Source: Henckelia pumila (Eukaryota > Streptophyta > Magnoliopsida > Lamiales > Gesneriaceae). Taken from it: a stretch of DNA of 64,000 bases. Each line of letters begins with the position of its first letter. Positions within the stretch are counted from its first letter, which is position 1. The notes below the pieces were generated by a model. The model worked only from the letters and a program-made list of their open reading frames with translations, was not told the origin of the DNA and did not search any database. Made by a program: the position numbers and the translations under genes. Positions 1-13,500 of the stretch are shown here, one piece after another. The DNA lies in the NCBI RefSeq assembly GCF_033568475.1, contig NC_133122.1, positions 141,181,402 through 141,245,401 of the forward strand. The letters are read 5' to 3'.

Positions 1-24
1 CATTTGAAGTGCAGGGAGATTTAC

Positions 25-3000
25 CTTGTAGATTTGCACTCTGGAGGTTGGCCCCAGCTAAAAGAGCCCCATGAAGATTAGCACCCGTAAATTCACATCT
101 TTCCTAGGCAAGTTAAATCGATTAGAGACAACAAAGAAGAATATTTATGAACATGACCCAAATAACAATTCCAGCAGGAATCACATATTCTCATCCCAGA
201 AATTCATGTACCGAAAGCATTATGTCGGAATCAACTCCTAACAAAAAGTAATAATAAAGGAACACCCAGAAAGGATAAAACTCCTTAAATTGATTATCTT
301 ACTCTCGCAATGTTGCGTTGTGAAATATGGAAGCCTCAGCATCCACGTCCTGCCACAAAATTAAAACATTCTAGTATTATGAATATAACATCTGTCTTCA
401 TATGAGAAGGTTCCAAGAAGAAAAAAAGTCCAGATCTACGGTGCTAGCCATTAGAAAAGAAAACCAAGTACGATGCACACTGTAGAAACTAGTGGACTAA
501 ACTTCATAATGTTCAAAAGAACCAAACTTTATCCTATATTGGTTAAGAAACAACAAATATGCATAAAATTCCACAAGCATATGTCAACAAATATTTTATG
601 ACCAAGATAAAAAATAAAACAAAATCAAATCACGAGCTGTAAGCCTGCAAGAGATTACATAATTTCATTATTTTAGATAATTCTGCAGCCTTCAATCCAG
701 CACACTTCATCTTTTTACACGAGGGAGGGGACAAGAATGTGAGAAATTTATAGCATACATATGTAATTTATAAATCATAAAATAACTATTACCCACAAAA
801 GGCCTAACATTTCTTTTGAGAATCTATTGTATGCAGTTTAAAACACAACTTTCCAAGAGATTAAAACATATTACATACATGTCACAGGAGATGTGGCAGC
901 ACCAATCATCCATGAAGCAGAATCATTTACATTTTCCTCTCAAAAGAGATTATAATACACACCTTGAACTTCGCAGAATGAAGATTGGCTCGTGAGAAGA
1001 AGACATTCTTTAGACATGCATAACTGAAGTCCACAGAAGATAGGTCCTGCATTTTTAACAAAATTTGCAAGAAGCTGATCAGAGTAGAGGATAAGTTGAA
1101 TAGAAGCAGGAAAAAAACCTAAGAAATTCATGGCCATAAATCTTCTACAGTTGCGTAAAGAAGCATGATCAACTACACTGATAGTCAAATCTCAACTATC
1201 TTATAGCAAACAACAAGGTTCACAGATACAAGCCACAAAACAAGTGCTTTTAAGCAAAAAAAATTGATGTGGTTCTTACTAAGTTTATAATAAACTACAA
1301 TGGAAATGATGGATCATCTTATCAGACATAATGATGTGAGAGCAAATTCACATTATAAGCTAAACGGAACAAATGACTTACATTGAATACCTACCAATCA
1401 CCTGTTTCATAATCCATGAAAGAACATCAACTCAATTACCAGAAAATGTGGCCATGGTAACCACCAAAGCTAATCTTGTAATAATTTACAAGTGTTATAT
1501 TTTCCTTTTCTCAGTTGTGTGTTTTCTCTAACTTTGGGGCATTATAAATCACAACATCAAAACTCAGTTAAAGATTTCAATCCAGTGGAAACATGCGTCA
1601 GAGTCGATTAGTTAGATAAGTAGTACCAGTTTTGACAGATCAAGTCCAGAGAGATTGACTCCTCGAAATCTGACTTTCTTAGACTGAATGCATTTAATAA
1701 TATCAATGCGTGTCAGTTCAGTACCCATCTCCTCATCCACCTTCCTCTTGATCAACGATGTTTTAATTCCATCAATTAAGCCCTGGAAAGTACACGGTGT
1801 TTTCAGATATGCTCATTCACAAACAGGCATAGAGGCGAAGGAAGGGTAATCACCCCTCTAACTTGAAAAATTATTCTATATATATTTTTTCAAATCCAAG
1901 TTATTTTCCCCTCCGACTTTTTGGCTATCAAGTGTAGTACAAACAGTTTTCCACTGTAGCTTATGAATTTATGATACAATTTAACAAAAGAAAAAGAAAA
2001 CAATTCCATCCATGCATGGGCTGAAATTTAATAATTTTTTTTAACTATCATCGAGTTTTAAAGTAGAAGAAATATGATCATTTAATAAAAGAAAGGTTAC
2101 AAACAGAACATGAAAGAAACAAGCACATTGTTGCCGGTCACATGCAAGGCCCGCCGCATAATTTATATATCTCATGATTAAATAAAGAATTAGGAACTAT
2201 CTAAATCAACGTAAAATCAACAGAGAGTAAGGAATGACTCACGAGAAGCTGGAAATACTCAGCCTCTCTCAAAAGCTCAGAATATTGAGCATCTTTCAAA
2301 ATGGGAACTTCCCCGTCCCTCAACCAATTCAAAATATGCCGAAAATGTTCCCCATCTCTATCAACAAAAACGTAGCCCTGTGGCAACATCAGTAGATACC
2401 ATAAATTACATAAATTTCCAGAAAACCCATCAGGGTCAAAGTTCATATAATGCTGGGCTTTCACAAATGGAGAGAACAGTAAAACAACAAATACAATTTT
2501 GAATCAAAATCATGGCTTCATGTCCAGCATCTTTTATTTATCTTTCTGTCTAAGCAATGCTTCTCAATTGACAGGTTTGAGGATAACATTGAGAAACAAA
2601 ATAACGCTTGGGAATGCATCTCTTGCCATTGCTATACCGTATCATTATCCTGACAGATAGTGTGGCGACCACTGAACATTGCCGCAAGCATTGAATCAGG
2701 CTCACGCTGAGTCAAGGTATCGATTGTTGTGCAAAACTTTTTGCCTCCTAAATAACAGAAACACAAGGTTCATCGTATTAATGCAGGATGAATACTTTCC
2801 AAAAACTATGTTCAGAAAAGATTCAAAAAACAAAAATCCATTGATCTCCCTCATATTCAAGACCCACTAAAATATATCATCACACTATCACAAAACTAGT
2901 TCAGAACAACTATCTCTATACACGAAACTATCAATGTATTCGAGCAGTCAAAACTCAAACGAGGCAACAGAGAGTAAAATAATTACACTTTGGCTACGAA

Positions 3001-3184
3001 AACAGTGCACCTGACACAGCAATATAGTTTCCACAGGTGATCAATAGGCACTGGAATTTCATCGAATTACGTTTATAATATCACACAGACCACCAACAAA
3101 AACACATTACACATACACATACTGAGAATTACCGATATTGAGGCGGACGATGCGAGAAGAAGCTTGGGAGCAGAAGGTCATCAT
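25..3184 (-). CDS. FIP2: FIP2-like BTB/POZ and pentapeptide-repeat protein, copy A (3' end outside window)
   Basis: Six exons are legible on the minus strand: 3133-3184, 2638-2747, 2243-2377, 1627-1782, 963-1046 and 25-103. All have GT donors, AG acceptors and consistent phase. Exons 1-3 (about 99 residues) make a KCTD-type BTB domain, seen in RLNIGGKKF, DSMLAAMFSGRH and GYVFVDRDGEHFRHILNWLRD. Exon 4 gives a linker with EEMGTELTRIDIIKCIQSKK and then RGVNLSGLDLSKL. Exons 5 and 6 carry A(N/D)LxX pentapeptide repeats (SRANLHSAKF, TGANLHGALLAGANL). The Arabidopsis homologue FIP2 (At5g55000) was described as a partner of the formin AFH1; KCTD-type BTB domains often serve as CUL3 adaptors, but that role is inference here. 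The last exons lie left of the window. Two adjacent ATGs open exon 1; the upstream one is used. Confidence 0.88.
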
Positions 3185-4807
3185 CCAAATGTTGGGGTTT
3201 TTGAGCTGATAATTATGGATACTTCCGACTTTCTGAGAAACCTGGAATCTTGCGGTAGCGAGTCGGTATTAAACGACGTCGCACAGATGAAATGATGTTG
3301 GCAAACGAATGGGGTGAAAGAACGAAAGTTAATGGGAAATTGCATATTAGTCCTTATAAATAATATTAATTAGCATCTGCTAACCCATTTATTCTTTAAT
3401 AATTAAAGTCGGAAGTCTGGTCTACAACTTTTACTTAAGTTTATAGTAAACATATCATTTTGCCATTTGGATTCTCTATATTACCAAATTTTAATTTTAC
3501 TACTATAATTTTATTTTGGTAATTTTAATACTTTTAAAAGAATTATGATATTAATTCACGTTTTACACGTCAACACAACGCCAATATTGCATTAGTTTCA
3601 TAGTATTAACATCAAGTCTGAAAAAAAAGATTAAAATTATCGACCAAATCAAAATAACAAATTAAACATGAAATAAAAGAGACACTTAGGAAAAAATTAT
3701 AATTTTCTCTTATTTTATACCCTTTCACTCGTTTGACGTAATTTAATTTATAAACTTTATATTCTGAAATGAAATTATTTATGTTATCTGGTTAATTATG
3801 AATCTATGATTATTGATTTTTTTCTAGAAGGCTATGATTATTTATTTTGTCATACTCATTATTGAATTTTTTTTAACATTATTCATAATCAGAAGTTTTA
3901 CTTGTTAGAAAAAATTAATATATAAGTAGATGTGCAAAGAAATCAATGAAAATAAATTAAATTTTGGATTCCATTAACTGATTTAATTAAAAAAATTAAT
4001 CTATATTTGCATATTCGAATTACAGTTAGTAATTGATAGATGACTAAATAAAATATAATTAATAATGTATTGTCAAAAAATTAGAAGCATTCTAGAGTTA
4101 AAATTTGATCAACTCGATTCAGTACGAAAAATTGCAGAATAAATTCCGCATACAAATTAGCTATGAATATTTAGATAATAAAATAAGGAATTAGATCGTT
4201 TCTCCTTGGGTATCCGTATTTTACCAAAAAAACCCTATTAGTAACAGTTTTTTTCTCCCATGTAGCTTCTCTTGATTTTATGTTGTAAATTAATAAATAA
4301 GTTCATTAAAAAGCACATTATTATTTTTTACCCATAATTTTTTTTTTATATCGAAGAAGAAAACATAGTTTTCCATGCTTAACCTTTTGAGTAGTGTTTT
4401 AGAATGCTTCTAAGAAACACTGTCGAGCTTTTCCTTTACAAAATTCTCAAGTGTTTTAGAATGCTTATAAGACACATTATTGAGTTTTTCCTTTACAAAA
4501 TTTGAATTCACAAAAATTTCAAATTTTATGAAGAAAAATATCAAAAATCTTTCCAGAAGTATTCCAAATTTTCGACCACCACTAAATATTTGGGGGGAGA
4601 ACCCTCGTGCGTAAATGTTTCCCATGAAAAATCACTGAAAGCACAAAATATGTTTTTCTAAAAAATGAACTCTCGAGGGTAAAAAAATTAGATGAATCGT
4701 ATAATGTTTCACAAAGGAGATAGATTTCACAGAAGAATTAAAATTCAGAAGATATACTAAATCCGGAACTGATGTAAACTATAGCAAATAAGGGATCAGT
4801 CGTCCAC
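3185..4807. other. Intergenic DNA between RRP6L2 3' end and FIP2 5' end, copy A
   Basis: Strongly AT-rich, with no coding frame I can support. It should hold the FIP2 promoter next to 3184 and the RRP6L2 3' UTR near 4807. The only internal structure I see is a short tandem duplication at 4393-4506. The equivalent in copy B is 31543-33167. Confidence 0.6.
4393..4506. repeat. Two-unit 57-bp imperfect tandem repeat (copy A)
   Basis: The phrase AGTGTTTTAGAATGCTT starts at 4393 and again at 4450. Both units end in a TTTCCTTTACAAAATT motif. The spacing is 57 bp and the units differ at a few positions. It lies about 0.3 kb downstream of the RRP6L2 stop codon. Confidence 0.8.
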
Positions 4808-7800
4808 CTAACGGAAAGTAGCACTGCGATTTCCGGATGCCGGAAAAGCCAGCCGCCTTCTACCCTGTGGCAGAACATCTGTTTTCTCTTCACCGTTTGG
4901 TGATTCAACTGTCACAGAGCTCTTTTTCCCATCTCTTTTAGACCTATTCCTAGTATTATCTTTGCTTTCTTCGGTTCGCATCCTGCGAATGTCCCCAAAT
5001 TTTACCTGCTCTCGAGCAGCTGCATAATTGAACGGTTCAAAGTCCTTGGAGGGTTGGAATTTTTCCACCATTTCTGAACTCTTAGGCTGCTCTTGTGATG
5101 CAAAGAACTTCTGGAAGCTTGAGGATAGGTCGGACAGTGACATGGGCTCATTCTTGATCATCAATCTCTGATGCAGAACCTGCTATGCCGTTTGCTGGCT
5201 GGTTCAAGTCATGGTTGGATGCAGAATTGGAGTTCCCTTTCGCGGATTCTTCCGTATCTGAATCAACACCGAGATTTATAATGTCTTCAGTGGTTGAAAC
5301 AGTAGCTGGTGCTGGGACTTCTTCCATGTTAGCTGGAACTTCAGTTATCGAGGGATATTCCTGAACAGATGATTGAAATTGTTCATCTCTGCCTGAAAAT
5401 ATGTGGAATGGGAGACTCACTGTTGATTTTATTTGCTCCAGCTTAGTGTCTCGTTGTTCCTAAAGCCAAGTAACTAACTTTAATCTTGAGAAGAAGATGA
5501 AAGAAGCGAAGTAACCGAACATAGTGAATCAGGAACTGTCAAACTTCACAATGAAACTCACTATTTTATCAGGATTATGCTTCCGCTTTGCTGAATTGCC
5601 AAACAGTGCCCCAAAAGCTCGGCTTGGCTTCTTCAGAATCGGAGCAGTTGCTGCAGCCTAAATTAAAGCAAGTCAATTTGCCAAAGTAGACGTGTTTTTT
5701 CAGCAGTCAAGGGACAATAATGCTCTGACAGCAATTTTGTGCCAAGAATGAACTGAAACATGATCATAGACTTCTTCGAATCAATAGCAACAGGGGATTT
5801 TATTGGAGGAATGTAGGGTGGTCTGGTTAGCATGTTCTGATTAGTTAAACGTTTATACAAGAATATCATACACAGGAACCAGAAGGATATGCAACGACAA
5901 AAAACTGAAAAGTAGCTTACGGCTGGTGACATTTTCATATCTGTTGATGTAGCTTCGGGATGCCCAGATTCATGTGATGTTTCTGTAGGAACATAAGCAG
6001 CACGACCATCTGTCTCACTTCTTTCATTCCCATTTCTCTCGTAGGGGTAGTGAGCAGATTTTAGCTCGGTTTTACTGATTGTAGCATTAGAACTTTCAAT
6101 GACATGAGACTTGTTCACGTATTGAACCGAAGATATTGAGGTGGCATCTTCGCTGTCATTACGTAAACAGCTATGTTTTATTTCAACTTCCTCGCTAGTT
6201 TTTATTACTTCAGGAGCTGTTGGAGGCAACAATTTCAGAATCGTCTGCAGCCAAAGAATTTTCTTCATTTACCTGCAACAATGGATCTCGTTATCAAATG
6301 AAGCTTTACATAACAAATTAATGGAAAGCAATTGGATATGGATGAGAGAGTTGAGACAGAAACCTCCAAAAGAGAACTTTAACGAGCCTATCTGACACAA
6401 TACCACATATCAAGCACGTTCGAGAAAATTAACATATAAGGGAACCTCTTATCTAGTGACCACAATAAAACCAATCCACTAAAACTTTACAAGATACAAG
6501 CATATCTATATTTGAGAATGAGAGATGCTTGCATAAAAAATCTGTTCCAAGTTGACGTTGATTTCAATTTGCAGAACAAACTTGAAAGCAACTTTTAAGT
6601 TAAATAATAATCAAAAAATGTTTTCTTGTAGTGTTTATGCTGTTCAATATGGTAGATTGTTATTCCTCATGCTCACAAATTTTATCATGTCCTCCAGACT
6701 CAACATGTTGCTCGGTTCTTTCAAATTAAATGTCATAATATTTTGTGTCATGGATGCAAACAAAAGACGATAAGCGGGCACCAGTAACTCCAAAAAATAG
6801 TCTCCTCTGAGTTGATAAAACTTTATTTTTCATTGTGATAAGATACTGAAAGTAATGCTCTCTATAAAACTTTAAAATGAAAGGCACATACACAAATAAT
6901 AAAACAGAGTCTATGACAAAACGTAGATAATTTTCCCCTTTCGACCAGAAATTAGCAAGTTCACAGAGACGAGTTAGCCAGCTGGGCATAGAAAACGAAT
7001 GAGAAGATAGGATAATTCATAAAAAAACATACCATTTCCAATCGCCTCGCTTTAAGTTGTTCAACGGCTTCCTCAAATGCAGAAGCATTTCGGATGGCAT
7101 GTTTTATTATGCTAACAACAGAACCAATATTTCGTTCAATATACGGGTGCTTGGATCTCAAGACATGACGTAATTTGCTGGCAGTGACAGGCATCTGTTT
7201 AGCTTTTCTCAACAAGCATAAAGGAAGAATGAATAGGGTGAGGAGGCAGAGAAAACGGTATGGAACAAAGAAAACCTAGAAACACTGGATGCAGTTAAAT
7301 TTGGAAAAACTAGTAAGTACCAAGTTCGAGAAGATTCCTATTTGGTAAAACATATCCAGTGCTCTCATCTTCAGCACGAGCAACAACATCCCTCCATTCA
7401 TAGAGTCCCTAAATGTCGTTCAAGAGTTACTCAAAAAATATAGATTGCAAGTGTATGCAGGGCCCAGGGGTATAACCAGAAACTTTTAATCCGTTTAGGC
7501 GAAAAAATATACTACAAAATATACATGTAAAATGGAGAAAGAAACAATTTTAATATGTGTCCTTAACAATTTAAATCATAAAGTTCGAATCCATCCTAAA
7601 AAGTTCAAATTCAAGTAATGAATAATTTTCTAAAATATTTAAATCAGGAATTTTAGAATAATTCTTAGAATAACAGTTAAAATATGATATATTTTTATTA
7701 CGTTGATATATGATATTTTTAGACACAAACATAGTGTCCATATAGTGTTTAATTAGATGTAACACACTTTTTTAACGTATTCAAACCACAGCACAAGCTT

Positions 7801-10521
7801 GAAACTCTCGACAAAAGTTCCAATCAAACCTGCTGGGCAACAGCCCAGTTTTGCCTTCGTATATGTCTGCCTCTGTAGTATGCGAAAATGACAAAAAAAA
7901 ATGCAGGAAAAGAGATTGAAAACGCTAGAATCATAGAAAATGTTTGCTTATTGAAATTGTCAATAGCTTGCATAGTGACTGAAGCACTCTAAACGAATGG
8001 GTAATAACTAACCAAACGCAAAAAACACCACCAAAAACACAGATCACGTGAAAACTGTATACAGGGAAAGACAGGAATGAGTAAATTAAAAATGTATGCA
8101 GAAAAAAGACAGGCATGGATAAATTTACTTACAGAAACAACAGCTAGCTGCCTAGTGTTGAGCTCAGCATCCTGTAACCTGCATCATCATATTTTTAACC
8201 AAAAAATCAGAAAAGCAGACGAGTAGAAACGAACACAGGCCAAGAATGCAATATGTTTGCTCTATGGACAACAAGGTCCATGATTAAAGATTGCCACAAA
8301 CTGACAAATGGAGCAATACCCATAAATGTGAAGGTACGAGTCATCAGTCAGAAGCTCCTTTTCATAGAGTTGACTGCATATATCATAACTCCGTTTATAG
8401 ACCTGCCAAAACACCACATAATCGTCAGTTGCAACAAATGTTTAGTTATGCATTAAATTCTATAGCCCATTTATTTGGTAAGCATACCTTCCGCAGGTAT
8501 ACAAGTAAAAGAACAAAGTTAATTTTTTTATTTTTATTAAACAATATCTTAACATTATAACCAATACATACATACATGCATATATACGTACATACATATA
8601 TATACGTATGTATATTAAAGAATTGAAAAATAGCGTTATTATATTATAATATAAAAATGATAGAAATTTTTTTTTTAGTACTTTTACATGTATATAGTTT
8701 TGTTACCCTGCACACTATCGTCAGCTAAGCTGGCACCAACTTGCAGCGTTTGTTTTTTTCTTCTGAAAAATTTTAAGATGTTCAGGTGAACATCTTTGAA
8801 CAATTAAATTCTTGAATTTGATTCATTTATTTTAAAATAAATGTAAATGATGTTATGTTCGAAAAGATTGAGCTCGGGTCAGCCAGGATCACCTTCCGTA
8901 GCTAATTTCAAGTATGTAGTAAAAAAATGGAAATTGAGCCAATATTGCTCCCCAACACACAGGAAACTTGAATATTAGGACACTTGCATTATATGCCACC
9001 ACTAATCACATTAAACTCTCAAGCTGATTGGATGTTTAGTTGATAGGATATCCTTAACAGCAGAGAGGAGTTATGGTGAATCTAAGGGGAAGAGAGTCAG
9101 ACTTTAAATTAAACATGTCACAATAAAACAGTGTAAATATCCAAATAACACGGCTGTTCCCTGCTGAGGTTAACAACTCTTCATTTTGGTACAGACTGGA
9201 CTATTTTCTCCAGTCTGATCAAACCAATCCTCGCACTTCTGACTATCATTTTACGAAAGAACTTCAATGTTTTATTTCAAAAGTTTTCTCTGGTCAGCAT
9301 TTAAAAATTACAGTTTTGAAATCAGGAAGAATTTTGGATCTGTATTTTAGAAATTCACCTGTAATTAGGAAGCATTTTAAAGTTTCACCTTTTAGTGTTC
9401 TAGAATCAAAGAACCAATTTCTGATTCAATACTTGAATCCAAATTCCAACGAAGAATGAATTTAAAGTGCTTGCCTCAGTTAGAGGAGGATCAGAATTTT
9501 CAGATTCAGCAGTTGACATTAGCAACTTTTGCCTCAGCACATCATATATGTACAGCAAATAATGTGTGTCTTCTCTGGCATATCTGTGAAACAGAAATCA
9601 TACACTGACATGAAGATGACCGCACAGTGACAACAAGAACCTTATAATCTTAGCAGATGAAATTATAAATTCTCTCATCTAAAGTCTTGTGATTCATGGT
9701 TGTCTAACTTTAATGCTTCATGTTACTACACAAACAATTCACATCCTTCGCCATCACCTCCAATTATCTCATCTACTAAACTTGATTCACCAGCTAACTA
9801 CCCAGGATTAAGAAAAATAACATATGCATCTGTACATAAAGGTGTACTTATGAGCAAACAGGAAGTGTCACTGTAAAAGCCTCAATACTAAATCATCTAA
9901 TCATACAAGTGTCAATTCAGCACTCTCATGTTCATTTAAAGCAGTGGGTACTGGTCGTGTAACTCAAATTTCTGAGATAGGAGACAACCATAATTTCAGT
10001 CCTCCACATGCATAATTAAGACCACCTATCAAGTACATGAGCAAAACAATGTCCCTATATTGCATTAAATAACAGAGAGAATACTATGAACAGAAAGTCC
10101 GTAAGAGGAGGCTTCTTACGTACAAATTCACATGCTACATGATAATGATAACTGCAGAAAAAATATAACAGAACACGAGTTTAAGAAGAAACCTACGCAA
10201 TCATCTCCTGGGGAAGTGGGCGTAATCTCCAATCTGCATTTTGGTATCTGCAGAAAGTAGCTGGTTAAACCAGTAATCCGCTTCTAACTATACTCTTTCC
10301 TTCTATTCTTCCATTTCTTTATAACTTTTCCTAGGAGTCCCACTATGTATAGTGGTCAGTTCTTCCTATCTATATATATAGAAATTTTCAGCTGCCCAAT
10401 GATGCCCAACTCGTCCTCGACCACTAAAACCCGGTACCGTATTTTAGTTATGCGAAAAATAATTAAAAAAAAAACCACTGGACGAGGTGGGGAAATATTG
10501 TTAAGCAGCTGAAAAGTCCTC

Positions 10522-10561
<40 letters not shown>

Positions 10562-13500
10562 CATTATTATTATTTCAACATGGGGTGGGGGTTTAGCCGT
10601 TTCGGTCACTCCCACAATGGAGAAAGGATTACACCACTCCAACTACAAGGACTGTAGCTTGTAGTTGGTGCTTTTACATAAGAGGTGGCGACATCGCGTC
10701 AGTTAAATTATATGGATCACCATATTACTGGATATTTTATTGCAGGGAAAGATCATACTCTTTGTTTGCTGCAACTCCACAAAAATGATTCAGCAGGTAC
10801 TCAAGGCTGTTACGTTCCATTTTCAATACTCTCGAGGCCTGTCAACAAAGAACAAACATACTCAATCCCAAAACTAGTTAAAGAAATATGGTAACTTCAT
10901 CCATTGTGTTTAAATGCATGATTAACAAAGCATCTATTTTAAATGATATATTTTTCCAATTTTATACATTTTTGCAATGATACCAAGACCAAGTGCAGAG
11001 AAAATGGAGAAAATTCATGTACAGAAACACGCCCAAAATGCCAATGTGAGTACATATAGAAAACTTCAAATTGTTCAATCCAGCAAAATGAATTGTCATG
11101 GGCCACGGTGTTAAGAAATAGGACATGTAGAAGCTACGACATAATTTGGGATTCAGGCGTGTTTAAATGATTAGCAAAGCAAAAAATTCATTTATGCAAC
11201 ATTATCTAAAGAAATGCATTTAATTCGAAGACCTGTCCTGTGTCAAACATATTGCAGACATATATGCTGAAGTCCCGTTGAAGCCATAGAATGTCACGAT
11301 CTGCTCCATGCATTACCTAATCAACCCAAGAATTACACCGATTTAGAGAAGCCGACGTGAAAACAATTATCCACAACAATCAGAAAAGTCACCTTTCTCT
11401 TAGTTGGGTCTTTGAATAGAGGTCTGAGATATGGTCCAATGTGAACCCGGAGTTTCAGTGTGTCGATCACAAAATCCTCAGTTCTTGTGGAAATTTGCAT
11501 CAAACACGTCAAGCCTTGAAAAGACCTGTAATGGTTATGCTCCAAATCAACCTACAAGATAGTAGCACAGTAAAAAAACAAAAACACAAAAAACTCAGAA
11601 ATAATCTTATGAAACTCAAGTATCAAACTCTCCAAGTGAAAATAGAAGAGTATACACTTTTTTTTGGGTTCCACTGGATATCTCATAATTTGTATCAACC
11701 AACGTAATAATGCCTACACAAGCCTTTTAGAAATTTATAGCAACTATCACCAGATTAAGAAAATACATACCATGGTATGTTTTTACACGACTGAAAGGGG
11801 AAAAAAGTAAAAAAACTGACGATGACCTAAGCTGCTTTAATATTAGAAAATTATTTTTCATAAACTAAGTTTAAATATTCTGATAGAACCAAGTTAATAT
11901 CCAAAACATGGACTATTTATTTTTTGAGGTTTTTGAAGAACCTGTCTCACTCACAAGGCAAATAAAAGAGCTTGAGCTCAAACCACAAACCACAAACCCC
12001 TTGCTATGAGTTACACCATGCTTATTACAGGAGAAGTGAAAAACATATTAACAAATAACAATGCATATATATATGCAGGCAGAGAATATGGAGAGCTCTA
12101 GAAAATGTCAATAGCTAGATGTCGATAGATGTAGTTCAAGTGATGTGTTCAGTTCTGAAATGAGTAGTGACACATTAGGCAGGTGTCTGAAGGAAACTGA
12201 AGTCCCTCTTACAATAAAAATCACATGATCATAGGAAAATCCATCAACAAAGATTTCTTCTAACTAGCTCTCATCTGAAGCTCTTGAAAATTCTACTTAA
12301 TATAAGATAAGTTGATATACACTAATTTGGGACCTACCACCATGAATAAAAAAGTGATAGATAAACATTACGAAACTAAAATACTTCATACATCATGACT
12401 TTAAGAACATGAAGCATGGACATCTGAGCAAGTGCTGTCTCATGCATTTGAGAACATAGCAGACGGTCCAATAAGAACAAAAATTGTCCAGTTCAAACCT
12501 TTCAAGCCTAGATGTTTCTCCTTTTGGAGCATGTCTGTAACTCAAAGGTGAGACATATTCATGATAGTGCTTGAAACATATTAAAACATTTGGGGAAGCT
12601 CTGGCATTTAATGAGTTTAGCAGGAGAAGTGATTCCATACATCGGTGAAAACAACTTTAACACAAAAATCGGAAAGCAGCTCTCAATAGGTAAGTGGTAA
12701 CCATGAAGAAAGGCAACATAGAATATCAACAACAACAAAGCCTCTATACCCTGTACTATCATATGAACCAATAATTGACGTAGATACAGTCAAATCAATA
12801 TATCAATGAACAGATACATATATATATATATATGTATATAGTGTGTGTGTGTGTCTCATCAATAAACAGGACATAATTTACCGCAAACTCCTCCACGTTA
12901 GACAATTTTAAAGCCAGCCGTCTCAACTCATTCACATCTTCAACAAGTTTGAATGGGGTAAGTTCTATTGGAGGAGGTTTAATAGGCTCCACAGTGCTGT
13001 CATTTTTATCAACGAAGTCAAGGACAGAGAGCTTTTCCTGTTAATGTATGAGAAAATAAGTTAGCAGTTAGCACCATTAAATATTTTCATATTTTAGCTT
13101 ATTAGATGTACAATTAATAACATAATGAGCCATGAGAAACATCTAATCAAACAATCACCGAGAAGCTAAAGTCAATATGTGCATTTGGTGATCATTTCGT
13201 ACCCAAGTGTGAGCAGAGAGATAGAGATATGTTGTGGACATAATGATTTCAGAGGCTCATTTTCTCTGCCGAAACTTTTTTAAGAACATACAATATATTC
13301 AGAAAAGCATTCCTGGTCCCTTCAAACATTGTCATAAGCTAAACACATTCAATCTTAGACAAACTCTTTAACTTTAATTAAACAAAATGAGGGTTGTCAC
13401 TTTGGCAAGGCAGAATAATATGATGGGGAACTGTTTGAAATGAAACTGCAAAGAAAAAAGGCAAAAGCAAACAAGAACTTACAATAGTCAACAGATAAAG

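Noticed and set aside
940-1188. Open frame of 82 codons on the minus strand (and its twin at 29297-29545)
   Set aside because: Only 963-1046 is coding, as FIP2 exon 5 in a different frame. The long frame starts from a non-exonic region and runs through a splice site.
8560-8610. CATACATA/ACGTATGTATA tract as a possible regulatory palindrome
   Set aside because: It is a simple alternating purine-pyrimidine microsatellite deep in an RRP6L2 intron, present in both copies.
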